DNA of 64,000 nucleotides, taken from the NCBI RefSeq assembly GCF_049310025.1, contig NZ_JBJYKD010000007.1, positions 1 to 64,000 of the forward strand, in the 5' to 3' direction. Shown here piece after piece: positions 7,898 through 16,214 of this stretch; position 1 is the first letter of the stretch; each line of letters begins with the position of its first letter. The position numbers were made by a program, and so were the translations under genes. The notes below the pieces were generated by a model. The model was not told the DNA's origin. It was given only the letters and a program-made list of their open reading frames with translations, and did not search any database. This DNA is from JBJYKD01 sp049310025. Its GTDB lineage: Bacteria > Bacillota > Thermosediminibacteria > Thermosediminibacterales > Tepidanaerobacteraceae.

Positions 7898-8842
7898 ATG
7901 GTGAGCAACTGGAAAGATACCAGACTGCTAATAAGGATTGCCCACATGTACTATGAGGAAAACAAGACCCAGCAGGAGATAGCGAACAAGCTCGGCGTAT
8001 CCAGACCTTCGGTGTCCAGACTCCTGCAAAAAGCCCGTGAAGAAGGGATAGTAGAGATAAAGATCAGCTATGAAGGAAGCTTTACAAAACTTGAAGACAC
8101 GCTGGAAAAGACTTTCGGGCTGAAAGAGGCGGTTATAACCCCCTTTGAGGAAGGAGAAGGGCTCAAGCGGCTCCTGGCGGAAGCCGCTGCCGCCTTTCTG
8201 GTTAGAGCATTGAAGGATAAGGATGTTGTTGGAGTCTCATGGGGAACGACTCTGGCTTATATACCGGAATTTTTAAAAAGTGCGCCGAAGCTGAATGTTA
8301 CGTTTGTTCCGCTGGTCGGAGGTGTAGGGCAGACCCGGCTTGATGTACATTCAAATCAGATTGTAATAAATTTGGCCCGGGCTTTTAACGGCAGCTGGCA
8401 GCTGCTGCACGCACCGGCGATAGTTGACAGCATACAGGTTAGAGACACCATTTTATCCGATAAGAATATCAAGCAGGTTCTGGAAGTGGCTCAAAACGCC
8501 AGTGTAGCTATAATCGGAATCGGTTCTCCCTTGAATCCCAGTTCCACAATGCGGGAAACGGGTTACTTTTCGGAGACGGTGCTGGAGGAGTTGAAAAAGG
8601 GCGGAGCAGTATGCGATATGTGTTCCCGGTTTCTGGATAAAAATGGCGACCTGTGCCCCGTTCAGCTAAACCAGAGAGTAATTGGCGTTTCCATAGAGAG
8701 CATTAAAAAAATTCCGCTGGTCATAGGAGTGGCCGGTGGGCCGGACAAGCACGAAGCCATTCTGGCTGCGCTCAAAGGAAATCTTCTTGATGTGCTCATC
8801 ACCGATGAAAAAACCGGCAATTTTCTCCTGGGCAAAATTTAA
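7898..8842 (+). CDS. SorC/DeoR-type sugar-responsive transcriptional regulator
   Basis: A 314-residue regulator. A helix-turn-helix at about 24-46 (TQQEIANKLGVSRPSVSRLL) is followed by a sugar-phosphate-sensing domain (VVGVSWGTTLAYI, FVPLVGGVGQ, AGGPDKHEAILAAL). SorC proteins bind phosphorylated sugars or polyols and control the neighbouring catabolic operon. The ATG at 7898 follows AAGGAG; the ORF extends in frame to 7856, but that crosses the promoter and operator. It directly precedes gutM and the glucitol-type PTS genes, so it probably senses the incoming polyol phosphate. Confidence 0.88.
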   Translation: MVSNWKDTRLLIRIAHMYYEENKTQQEIANKLGVSRPSVSRLLQKAREEGIVEIKISYEGSFTKLEDTLEKTFGLKEAVITPFEEGEGLKRLLAEAAAAFLVRALKDKDVVGVSWGTTLAYIPEFLKSAPKLNVTFVPLVGGVGQTRLDVHSNQIVINLARAFNGSWQLLHAPAIVDSIQVRDTILSDKNIKQVLEVAQNASVAIIGIGSPLNPSSTMRETGYFSETVLEELKKGGAVCDMCSRFLDKNGDLCPVQLNQRVIGVSIESIKKIPLVIGVAGGPDKHEAILAALKGNLLDVLITDEKTGNFLLGKI

Positions 8843-8863
8843 TTGGATAAACCGGAGGAAGTC

Positions 8864-9250
8864 ATGTGGATTAAGATCCTGGTGATAATGGGATTCATGT
8901 GGGTGTTGCAAGGGGTTTTAACATATTTTCAGATAAAAAATTTTCAGAGAAAATTAAAAGAAATGAAAAAGCACGGCAGGGTTGGGGTCGGGACAGTTAA
9001 AGGCAGGCTGGGGGCGGGAGCCATAGTTATTCTTGCGGCTGACAGGCGGGGGAGAATAGTCGACGCCCAGAGAATGTCAGGAATTTCAGTTTTTGCGAGG
9101 TTCAGACCGTTGAAAGGTATAAAAGATTTATATTACTGGGAAATTTCACATACCGCCGGTGATTATGATAGAGTCACTCAAAATTCTCTTTTGATTGCCG
9201 CCGATTCTCTCAAAAAGCAATATGAGGGAGACGGTGTCAAACATTCATAA
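8864..9250 (+). CDS. gutM: GutM-family (glucitol operon activator) protein
   Basis: A 128-residue protein with one N-terminal membrane segment (MWIKILVIMGFMWVLQGVLT) followed by a cytosolic domain with GRVGVGTVKGRLGAGAIVIL, as in GutM/SrlM. In enteric bacteria GutM activates the glucitol operon; the mechanism is unclear. The ATG at 8864 follows CGGAGGA; an in-frame TTG at 8843 lies upstream of that site. It sits between the SorC regulator and the PTS genes. Confidence 0.85.
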   Translation: MWIKILVIMGFMWVLQGVLTYFQIKNFQRKLKEMKKHGRVGVGTVKGRLGAGAIVILAADRRGRIVDAQRMSGISVFARFRPLKGIKDLYYWEISHTAGDYDRVTQNSLLIAADSLKKQYEGDGVKHS

Positions 9251-9345
9251 AATGCTATGGAGGGGAGGTGTCGAGAAAAAGCGGGTGGTGAAAGCTGTAT
9301 AACGGTTTGAGTCAAATTTTTAAACAAGTATGGAGGTAGAAAAAA

Positions 9346-9885
9346 GTGGAAATATTGGCTAATTTCGCCCAGGCCTTCATAGGCCTATTCCAGGAAGGTG
9401 GGAAAACATTTTTAGGCCTTGCGGGCGGCATACTGCCCACTCTTATTACTTTAATGACCGCGGTTAACGCACTTGTCAAATTTGTCGGCCAGGAGAGGAT
9501 AAACGGAATAGCACGGACTGCGGGCAAGTATACTTTGCTGCGCTATACCGTACTGCCGTTCCTGGCGGTGTTCTTCCTGACCAACCCCATGGCATACACC
9601 TTCGGAAGGTTTTTGCCGGAAAAATATAAACCTGCATTTTACGATGCCGCCGTATCCTTCGTTCACCCGATCCTGGGATTATTTCCCCATGCAAATCCAG
9701 CCGAACTCTTTGTCTACATGGGCATAGCCCAGGGCATACAACAACTGGGCCTGCCTCTGGGTGAACTGGCCATCAGGTATTTTATAGTTGGTTTAATAGT
9801 TATATTCATCCGGGGTATTGTCACCGAGAGGCTTACCCTCAGGATGATGAGACAAAGAGATCTGGTTAGAGGAGGGGAAATATAA
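9346..9885 (+). CDS. srlA: PTS glucitol/sorbitol-type EIIC component
   Basis: A 179-residue integral membrane protein with several hydrophobic helices (GILPTLITLMTAVNALVKFV, VLPFLAVFFL). It matches the split EIIC of the glucitol PTS and forms the transport channel with the membrane half of the next gene. GTG start at 9346 with GGAGGT 8 bp upstream. Its stop overlaps the ribosome site region of srlE. The transported polyol is not proven to be glucitol (see the missing SrlD). Confidence 0.92.
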   Translation: MEILANFAQAFIGLFQEGGKTFLGLAGGILPTLITLMTAVNALVKFVGQERINGIARTAGKYTLLRYTVLPFLAVFFLTNPMAYTFGRFLPEKYKPAFYDAAVSFVHPILGLFPHANPAELFVYMGIAQGIQQLGLPLGELAIRYFIVGLIVIFIRGIVTERLTLRMMRQRDLVRGGEI

Positions 9886-10881
9886 ATGGGATACAGAGCC
9901 GTAAAGATTGAAAAAGGTCCCGGCGGCTGGGGAGGCCCGCTTGTAATAAAACCCACCGAGGGGAAAGATAAAATCGTATCCGTGACCGGGGGAGGTATTG
10001 ACCCCGTAGCTCAGAAAATAGCGGAGCTCACCGGGGGTACAGCCTTTGACGGCTTTAAATCATCGGTGCCGGAAGACCAGATTTGTTGTGTCGTTATTGA
10101 TTGCGGAGGAACTGCCCGCTGCGGTGTATACCCGAAAAAGCGCATTCCAACCATTAATCTAACCCCGGTGGGTCAAGTAGGACCGCTGGCGCAGTATATT
10201 AAAGAGGATATCTATGTATCCGGCGTGAAGGTGGAAAATATAGCCCTGGAATCCGGAGAAGAAGCGGAAAAAGCCGTTTCAACCACGGCCGCAGGTGATT
10301 CACCGAAAGAGGTATCGAGGCAGTTCAGCAACAACGGGAGCGGCCGTAAGGCGGGTATAATCGAGAGGATCGGTCGGGGTATGGGTGGAGTTGTCGGCAT
10401 ATTCTATCAATCCGGCCGTGAGACCATCGAACAGATAATAAAGAATATTCTCCCGTTCATGGCTTTTGTGGCCACCCTGATAGGTATTATATTAAAATCC
10501 GGCGTTGGAGAATGGATAGCTCGCGGGATATCTCCCATGGCTGGCACGCTTCCAGGCCTGCTGATAATTTCTGTCATATGTGCATTGCCGGTTTTATCTC
10601 CGCTGCTTGGCCCCGGTGCAGTCATTGCCCAAGTGGTAGGGGTACTGGTGGGGGTTGAAATTGGCAAAGGCAATGTACCTCCACAGTTTGCCCTCCCGGC
10701 CTTATTTGCCATAAACCCCCAGGTGGGGTGCGACTTCATCCCCGTGGGCCTCAGTTTGGGAGAGGCAGAACCTGAAACGGTAGAGGTAGGCGTTGGCGCC
10801 ATACTGATTTCAAGGTTGATAACCGGCCCAATAGCTGTTTTAATTGCCTATCTGTTCAGCTTTGGATTATATACCGGATAG
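9886..10881 (+). CDS. srlE: PTS glucitol/sorbitol-type EIIB-EIIC2 component
   Basis: A 331-residue protein. The N-terminal EIIB domain carries the phosphocysteine segment DCGGTARCGVYP (C73/C79), followed by a charged linker (about 125-160) and a membrane EIIC2 domain (ILPFMAFVATLIGIILKSGV, LLIISVICALPVLSPLLGPG). It accepts phosphate from EIIA and passes it to the polyol during import. Usual family length. Immediately downstream of srlA. Confidence 0.93.
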   Translation: MGYRAVKIEKGPGGWGGPLVIKPTEGKDKIVSVTGGGIDPVAQKIAELTGGTAFDGFKSSVPEDQICCVVIDCGGTARCGVYPKKRIPTINLTPVGQVGPLAQYIKEDIYVSGVKVENIALESGEEAEKAVSTTAAGDSPKEVSRQFSNNGSGRKAGIIERIGRGMGGVVGIFYQSGRETIEQIIKNILPFMAFVATLIGIILKSGVGEWIARGISPMAGTLPGLLIISVICALPVLSPLLGPGAVIAQVVGVLVGVEIGKGNVPPQFALPALFAINPQVGCDFIPVGLSLGEAEPETVEVGVGAILISRLITGPIAVLIAYLFSFGLYTG

Positions 10882-10900
10882 TTATGTAATAAAAAATAAC

Positions 10901-10930
10901 GAGCTATGGCGCCGCAAGGCGCCATAGCTC
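10901..10930. repeat. Perfect 13-bp hairpin with GCAA loop between EIIBC and EIIA genes
   Basis: GAGCTATGGCGCC (10901-10913), loop GCAA, and the exact inverted copy (10918-10930), with no T-run; the EIIA ribosome site GAAGGAGTGG starts just after. Probably an RNA stability or processing element that sets different levels of the two PTS components (inference). Confidence 0.7.
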
Positions 10931-10946
10931 TTGAAGGAGTGGAAAG

Positions 10947-11306
10947 ATGAAAAAATATGAAGCTACAGTAACGGCCATAGGTGAACTTGTAGAAGAATTT
11001 TTGAGTCAGAGAATTATGGTACTGTTTAACAAGAATGCTCCTCTGGAACTTCAGGATATTTCCGTACTCCATACCGGCGGAGAACTTTTGGAAGACGTAA
11101 GAGTGGGAGACAATTTAAGCATAGGGGACAGGCGGTATACCGTGACGGCCGTGGGCGATGTGGCCAATAAAAACATCCGGAGAATGGGCCATACCTGTCT
11201 GAAGTTTGACGGTAGGACCTCGCCCGAGTTGCCCGGGGATATTCACCTTAAAGGTGACGAGCCTCCCCGAGTAAACCTTGGAGAGAAAATAATTATCGAA
11301 GGATAG
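10947..11306 (+). CDS. srlB: PTS glucitol/sorbitol-type EIIA component
   Basis: A 119-residue soluble protein. The DISVLHTGG segment carries the phosphorylated histidine H42, equivalent to the active His of E. coli SrlB. It takes phosphate from HPr and passes it to EIIB (SrlE). ATG preceded by GAAGGAG. It is separated from srlE by the strong GCAA hairpin. A 15-bp direct repeat (AAGGATAGATATATT at about 11299 and 11324) straddles its stop. Confidence 0.92.
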   Translation: MKKYEATVTAIGELVEEFLSQRIMVLFNKNAPLELQDISVLHTGGELLEDVRVGDNLSIGDRRYTVTAVGDVANKNIRRMGHTCLKFDGRTSPELPGDIHLKGDEPPRVNLGEKIIIEG

Positions 11307-11420
11307 ATATATTGCAGAAATATTAAGGATAGATATATTATAGGTAAATCCTGTGCAAAAGCCATAAAGCTTTTGATATATATATTGTCATTATAAAATC
11401 TTTATATGGGAGATGGAAAA

Positions 11421-12713
11421 ATGTTAAATTTAAACACAAAACTAAAACAACTGGAGGAAAGCGGTAAAAGAATAAATGTAAGCCTGGTGGGCGCAGGGCA
11501 GATGGGCAGGGGCATGACCAGCCAGATGTTCTGCATGAAAGGTCTGCGCCCGGTGGTGATTTCCGACATAAATCTAGAAAGAGCCAGGGAAGCGTATATT
11601 TTGGCGGGGATAGCCCACGATGATATAACCAGGGCAGAGACCCCGTCGGAAGCTGAAGAGGCAATAAGCAGAGGCAAATACGTGATCACCGATGACATCG
11701 ATGTGGCTGTAAAGACGCTTCCGGTTGATGTGGTGATAGACGCCACCGGCGTGCCGGAAGTAGGTGCTCAGCTGGCTTTAGAATCCATCTATAACGGTAA
11801 ACATATTGTCATGTTAAACGTAGAAACCGACGTGACGGTAGGCCCTATATTGAAAAAGATGGCCGACAGCGCCGGAGTGGTATACACAGTTTCTGCCGGC
11901 GATGAGCCCGGTGCCATAAAAGAATTATACGATTTTGCCGACGCCATGGGATTTGAAGTGCTGGTGGCGGGAAAGGGCAAAAATAACCCTTTGAATCTGG
12001 ATGCCAATCCCGACACCGTAAGAGAAAAGGCTCAGGCTCAGAAGATGAATCCAAAAATGCTGGCATCTTTTGTGGATGGAACAAAAACAATGGTAGAAAT
12101 GACCGCTGTTTCCAATGCTCTGGGATTTTTGCCTACAAAGAGGGGCATGATCGGCCCCAAAGCCACTGTCAAAGAATTGCCTAAATTACTGAGTTTAAAA
12201 GAACAGGGAGGTATTCTTGACCGCTATCAGGTTGTAGAATACGTCAACGGAATCGCACCTGGGGTTTTTGTGATTGTAACTTCAAAGCTACGGGCGGTCA
12301 GGGAAGAGATGGCTTATCTCTCCATGGGGGAAGGACCCAATTACGTTTTTTACAGGCCCTATCATCTCACCAGCATTGAAACACCGTTATCAGCGGCCAG
12401 GGCTTACATCTACCATGAACCTACCATCGCTCCCAAAGGCGCACCGGTTTCCGAGACGGTGGCGGTGGCCAAAAAGGACCTGAAGGCAGGGGATCACCTG
12501 GACGGTATCGGAGGTTACACGGTTTATGGAGTAATCGACACGTATGAAAACGCCAAAAAGGAGAACGCACTCCCCATAGGCCTTGTCAATGATAAGGTCG
12601 TTCTTAAGCGGGATGTCAAAAAAGGTCAGACGATTACTTATGAGATGGTGGAATTGGATGAGAATTCGCTAATTCTGCAACTCAGGAGGATGCAGGATAG
12701 GCTCATAAAATAA
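11421..12713 (+). CDS. NAD(P)-dependent oxidoreductase, homoserine-dehydrogenase-like with SAF domain
   Basis: A 430-residue protein with an N-terminal Rossmann fold (VSLVGAGQMGRGM, G24-G29), a central catalytic region (DVVIDATGVPEVGA, SAGDEPGAIKEL), and a C-terminal SAF-like module (VAVAKKDLKAGDHLDGIGGY). The fold resembles homoserine dehydrogenase, but this SAF-bearing class sits in sugar and polyol clusters. Here it occupies the place of sorbitol-6-phosphate dehydrogenase. Substrate unknown; probably the imported polyol phosphate or a derived aldonate (inference). The ATG at 11421 lies 7 bp after GGGAG; ATG 11406 overlaps that region. Confidence 0.8.
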   Translation: MLNLNTKLKQLEESGKRINVSLVGAGQMGRGMTSQMFCMKGLRPVVISDINLERAREAYILAGIAHDDITRAETPSEAEEAISRGKYVITDDIDVAVKTLPVDVVIDATGVPEVGAQLALESIYNGKHIVMLNVETDVTVGPILKKMADSAGVVYTVSAGDEPGAIKELYDFADAMGFEVLVAGKGKNNPLNLDANPDTVREKAQAQKMNPKMLASFVDGTKTMVEMTAVSNALGFLPTKRGMIGPKATVKELPKLLSLKEQGGILDRYQVVEYVNGIAPGVFVIVTSKLRAVREEMAYLSMGEGPNYVFYRPYHLTSIETPLSAARAYIYHEPTIAPKGAPVSETVAVAKKDLKAGDHLDGIGGYTVYGVIDTYENAKKENALPIGLVNDKVVLKRDVKKGQTITYEMVELDENSLILQLRRMQDRLIK

Positions 12714-12778
12714 TGGCATATAAAGAGGAAAATAAAGTGCAGGGGGCGGAAAAGCCCCTTAGCTTTCGCCTGAAATAG

Positions 12779-12796
12779 TTGGCATAAAAATTGCTT
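12779..12796 (+). promoter_or_regulatory. Sigma-54 (-24/-12) promoter of the acetoin/2-oxoacid dehydrogenase operon
   Basis: TTGGCATAAAAATTGCTT has GG and GC exactly 12 bp apart, matching the TGGCAC-N5-TTGCW consensus, about 60 bp before the E1 alpha start. Known aco operons are often driven by sigma-54 with AcoR; no enhancer-binding protein is in this window. A GGGGC/GCCCC hairpin at about 12741-12758 lies just upstream. Confidence 0.75.
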
Positions 12797-12866
12797 AAAA
12801 TAATCAGATGAAACAATTTATGACAAATGTTCGCCAAGCCTTAATCTTTTTAAGGAGATGATCTGC

Positions 12867-13826
12867 ATGTCACTCACGAAAGAGAAAAAATTGTGGATGT
12901 ATCGGAAGATGTATGAGATAAGGTGTTTTGAACTGGAAGTAGACAGGCTTTTTAAGGCCAACCTCATATGGGGCACCTGCCACCTTTCGGTAGGCGAAGA
13001 AGCCTCTGCAGTGGGTGCCGTAGCCGCTCTGGAAGAAGGCGACATGATAACCAGCACTCACAGGGGCCATGGCCACTGCATTGCAAAAGGCGGCAAGCTC
13101 CCCCAGATGTTTGCGGAGCTGCTGGGTAAGGAGACCGGCTATTGCCGCGGCCGTGGGGGATCCATGCACATAGCCGACCTTGAAAGCGGCAACCTGGGTG
13201 CCAACGGCATCGTTGGCGGAGGAATCCCCATAGCCACCGGCGCCGCTCTTGCCTCAAAAATGAAAAAAGACGGCAAAGTTACGGTATGCTTCTTCGGCGA
13301 CGGTGCGTCAAACCAGGGGTGCTTCCATGAATCGGTGAACCTGGCCTCCGTGTGGAAACTGCCGGTGGTCTACGTCTGCGAAAACAACCTCTACGGCATG
13401 TCCGTACCCTTTGCCAAAGCAAGCGCGGTAAAAAACGTAGCCGACAGGGCGGCGGCTTACGGAATACCCGGCGAAGTCGTTGACGGCAACGATGTGGAAG
13501 CGGTATATGAAGTCGTAAAAAAAGCCGTAGACAGGGCAAGGAGAGGAGAAGGCCCCTCCATCGTAGAAGCAAAGACCTACCGCTGGATGGGCCACTCCAA
13601 GAGCGACGCCAATGTATACAGGACAAAGGAAGAAATAGAAGAATGGAAACAAAAATGCCCCATAAAGCGCTACAGGGCAAAACTTGTTCAGGAATGCACG
13701 GCCACACCGGAAGAGCTGGACAGAATAGAAAGGGAAGTAGAAAAAGCCATCCAGGAGGCCATAGAATACGCCAAAAACAGCCCCGAACCCAGAGTGGAAG
13801 ATATCATGGACGGCGTTTACGCATAA
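12867..13826 (+). CDS. acoA: Acetoin dehydrogenase-type E1 component, alpha subunit
   Basis: A 319-residue thiamine diphosphate enzyme subunit. The TPP motif runs from GDGASNQG (about 144-151) to CENN (171-174), with STHRGHGHCIAKG typical of AcoA/PDH E1 alpha. With E1 beta it cleaves acetoin (or decarboxylates a 2-oxoacid) and passes the acyl group to the E2 lipoyl arm. The short length and motif wording favour acetoin dehydrogenase, but a pyruvate or branched-chain role cannot be excluded. ATG 12867 with AAGGAG 9 bp upstream; first gene of a four-gene operon behind a sigma-54 promoter. Confidence 0.85.
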   Translation: MSLTKEKKLWMYRKMYEIRCFELEVDRLFKANLIWGTCHLSVGEEASAVGAVAALEEGDMITSTHRGHGHCIAKGGKLPQMFAELLGKETGYCRGRGGSMHIADLESGNLGANGIVGGGIPIATGAALASKMKKDGKVTVCFFGDGASNQGCFHESVNLASVWKLPVVYVCENNLYGMSVPFAKASAVKNVADRAAAYGIPGEVVDGNDVEAVYEVVKKAVDRARRGEGPSIVEAKTYRWMGHSKSDANVYRTKEEIEEWKQKCPIKRYRAKLVQECTATPEELDRIEREVEKAIQEAIEYAKNSPEPRVEDIMDGVYA

Positions 13827-13863
13827 AGACAAAATTTAAAAACTGCCATGTGGAGGAGATAAA

Positions 13864-14841
13864 ATGCCGGAAAAACTGTATATAGAAGCCCTGCGAGAGG
13901 GCTTAAGAGAAGAAATGTTGAGAGACGAGAGAGTGTTTATCCTGGGCGAAGACGTGGGCCTTTACGGCGGCGCCTTTGGAGTGACCAAAGGCCTCTTTGA
14001 CGAATTCGGCGAAGAAAGAATAAAAGACACGCCCATCTCCGAAGCAGCCATAGCCGGTGCCGCGGTGGGAGCGGCCCTCTGCGGCATGAGGCCCGTAGCC
14101 GAAATCATGTTTTTCGACTTTTTCACCATCGCCATGGACCAGATAGTAAACCAGGGGGCGAAAAACCGCTACATGTTCGGCGGCAAGGCAAAAGTTCCCA
14201 TGGTCATAAGGGGACCCATGGGCTCCGGGACAGGAGCCGCTGCCCAGCACTCCCAGAGCTTCCCGGCGGTCTTCGCCCACTTTCCGGGGCTCAAAGTCGT
14301 AATGCCGTCGACTCCGTATGACGTAAAGGGCCTCATAAAAGCCTCCATAAGAGACGACAACCCGGTGGTATTTGCAGAACACAAACTGCTCTACAGGGTG
14401 AAGGGCGAAGTCCCCGACGAAGACTATATCATACCCCTGGGCCGGGCAGACATCAAAAGAAAAGGCAAAGACGTCACCGTGGTAGCCGGCTCCATCATGG
14501 TGATTCGTGCCCTGGAGGCCGCAAAAGAACTCGAAAAAGAAGGCGTAGACGTGGAAATAGTGGACCCCAGGACGCTGAAGCCCCTGGACATGGACACAAT
14601 CATAAAATCCGTAAAAAAAACCGGCCGGGTGGTAATAGTGGAAGACGACCCCATAAGCTTCGGCTGGGGAGCGGAAGTGGCCGCGGGTATTGCAGGAAGC
14701 TCCGCTTTCGACTACCTGGACGCCCCGATAAAGCGCCTGGCGGGCCTCGACATACCCATCCCCTACAACCCGAACCTCGAGAAGCACGCCGTACCCCAGG
14801 TGGAAGACATAATAAAAGGAATAAAAGAAACACTGAGATAA
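13864..14841 (+). CDS. acoB: Acetoin dehydrogenase-type E1 component, beta subunit
   Basis: A 325-residue transketolase-type beta subunit. Conserved features include RVFILGEDVGLYGGAFGVTKG, DTPISEAAIAGAAVGAAL, and the C-terminal transketolase domain (VTVVAGSIMVIRALEAAKEL). It forms the heterotetramer with the preceding alpha subunit, placing its glutamate next to TPP. Usual length for AcoB/PdhB. GGAGGAG before ATG; 37 bp after acoA. Confidence 0.88.
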   Translation: MPEKLYIEALREGLREEMLRDERVFILGEDVGLYGGAFGVTKGLFDEFGEERIKDTPISEAAIAGAAVGAALCGMRPVAEIMFFDFFTIAMDQIVNQGAKNRYMFGGKAKVPMVIRGPMGSGTGAAAQHSQSFPAVFAHFPGLKVVMPSTPYDVKGLIKASIRDDNPVVFAEHKLLYRVKGEVPDEDYIIPLGRADIKRKGKDVTVVAGSIMVIRALEAAKELEKEGVDVEIVDPRTLKPLDMDTIIKSVKKTGRVVIVEDDPISFGWGAEVAAGIAGSSAFDYLDAPIKRLAGLDIPIPYNPNLEKHAVPQVEDIIKGIKETLR

Positions 14842-14870
14842 AATAGATACTAAGGAAAAGGAGGGCTACC

Positions 14871-16199
14871 ATGGCCACCATAGTAAAAATGCCAAAACTC
14901 GGCCTCACCATGGAAGAGGGCACCATCATAAAATGGCTCAAAAGCGAAGGAGAAGCCGTAGAAAAAGGTGAGGCGCTCCTGGAAATACAGACTGACAAAG
15001 TGAACCTGGAAGAAGAAGCCCCCGCATCGGGCATAGTGCGAAAAATTCTGGTACCCGAAGGGGCCGTAGTACCCGTGGGGCAGGACATAGCCATAATAGC
15101 TGCTGCCGATGAACCCCTTCCCCCGCCGAAAGAAGAAAATACGGCTGAACCCGCTGCTGCAGAACCTTCCGAACAGTCGCCATCCAGGCGGGAGCAGACA
15201 CAGCAACCTCAAGAAGACTCTGAGGAAATCGAGCGCAAAATAAAAGCCTCCCCGGCGGCAAAGCGCATCGCCAGAGAAAACGACATAGACCTGTCAAAAG
15301 TCACCCCCACCGGCCCCGACGGCCGCATAGTCGAAAAAGACGTCAGAGACTATATGGAAAGCCGGAAAATAAAAGCCACGCCTCTGGCAAAGAAAATGGC
15401 CGGAGAACAGGGAATCGATTTGACCGCCATTGAAAAAGCCCCCGGAGAGAGGATAACAAAACAAGACCTTTTAGGCCTGCAGATCAGGGAAGATCACGCA
15501 TTCGCCGCCATAAAACAAACCATACCGGTCACCGGCATGAGAAAAATCATAGCCGAAAAAATGACAAAGAGCAAGGCCACCGCACCTCACATTTACCTCT
15601 CACTGGATGTGGATATGACCAAAGCCGTAGAGCTCAGAGAAAAACTCATACCGGCCATAGAAAAACAATACAAAGTAAAACTCACCTTCAGCGACATCCT
15701 CATAAAAGCCGCGGCCGTAGCCCTGAAAGAAAACCCGGTAATAAACTCAAGCTTCACAGAAGAACAGATCATTATAAAACAGGAAATAAACATCGGCCTG
15801 GCCGTGGCACTGGACAACGGCCTGATAGTCCCCGTGGTAAAAGACGCCGACAAAAAAGGCCTTGGCAGCATAGCCAGAGAAACAAAAGAACTTATAGAAA
15901 AAGCGAGGACCGGAAAACTCATGCCCGACGACTACCATGGCGGTACATTCACCATCACCAACCTTGGCATGTACGACATAGAAAACTTTGCAGCCATAAT
16001 AAACCAGCCCGAAAGCGCCATCCTGGCTGTGGGCAAGATAATGAAAAAGCCCGTTGTAATTGACGACTCGATCGTCATACGGCCCATGATGAACCTGACA
16101 TTATCGTGCGACCACCGGGTGATTGACGGCGCCCAGGGAGCAAGATTCCTCCAGAGAATAAAACAAATTCTGGAAGAACCCCTGCAAATGCTGATGTAA
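14871..16199 (+). CDS. acoC: Dihydrolipoamide acyltransferase E2 with two subunit-binding domains
   Basis: A 442-residue E2. The lipoyl domain spans 1-78 with the lipoylated lysine in EIQTDKVNLEEEA (K43), followed by an acidic/Pro linker. There are two peripheral-subunit-binding domains (about 125-160, ASPAAKRIARENDIDL; and 168-202, ATPLAKKMAGEQGIDL), then the catalytic core ending with DHRVIDGAQGARFL. It transfers the acyl group from lipoate to CoA. Most E2s have one such binding domain, so the tandem pair is notable. In operon with E1 and E3. Confidence 0.88.
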   Translation: MATIVKMPKLGLTMEEGTIIKWLKSEGEAVEKGEALLEIQTDKVNLEEEAPASGIVRKILVPEGAVVPVGQDIAIIAAADEPLPPPKEENTAEPAAAEPSEQSPSRREQTQQPQEDSEEIERKIKASPAAKRIARENDIDLSKVTPTGPDGRIVEKDVRDYMESRKIKATPLAKKMAGEQGIDLTAIEKAPGERITKQDLLGLQIREDHAFAAIKQTIPVTGMRKIIAEKMTKSKATAPHIYLSLDVDMTKAVELREKLIPAIEKQYKVKLTFSDILIKAAAVALKENPVINSSFTEEQIIIKQEINIGLAVALDNGLIVPVVKDADKKGLGSIARETKELIEKARTGKLMPDDYHGGTFTITNLGMYDIENFAAIINQPESAILAVGKIMKKPVVIDDSIVIRPMMNLTLSCDHRVIDGAQGARFLQRIKQILEEPLQMLM

Positions 16200-16214
16200 A
16201 GGAGGCTGTTTTAC

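Noticed and set aside
13903..14787. Long minus-strand frame opposite the E1 beta gene
   Set aside because: Antisense shadow; the plus-strand gene is clearly real.
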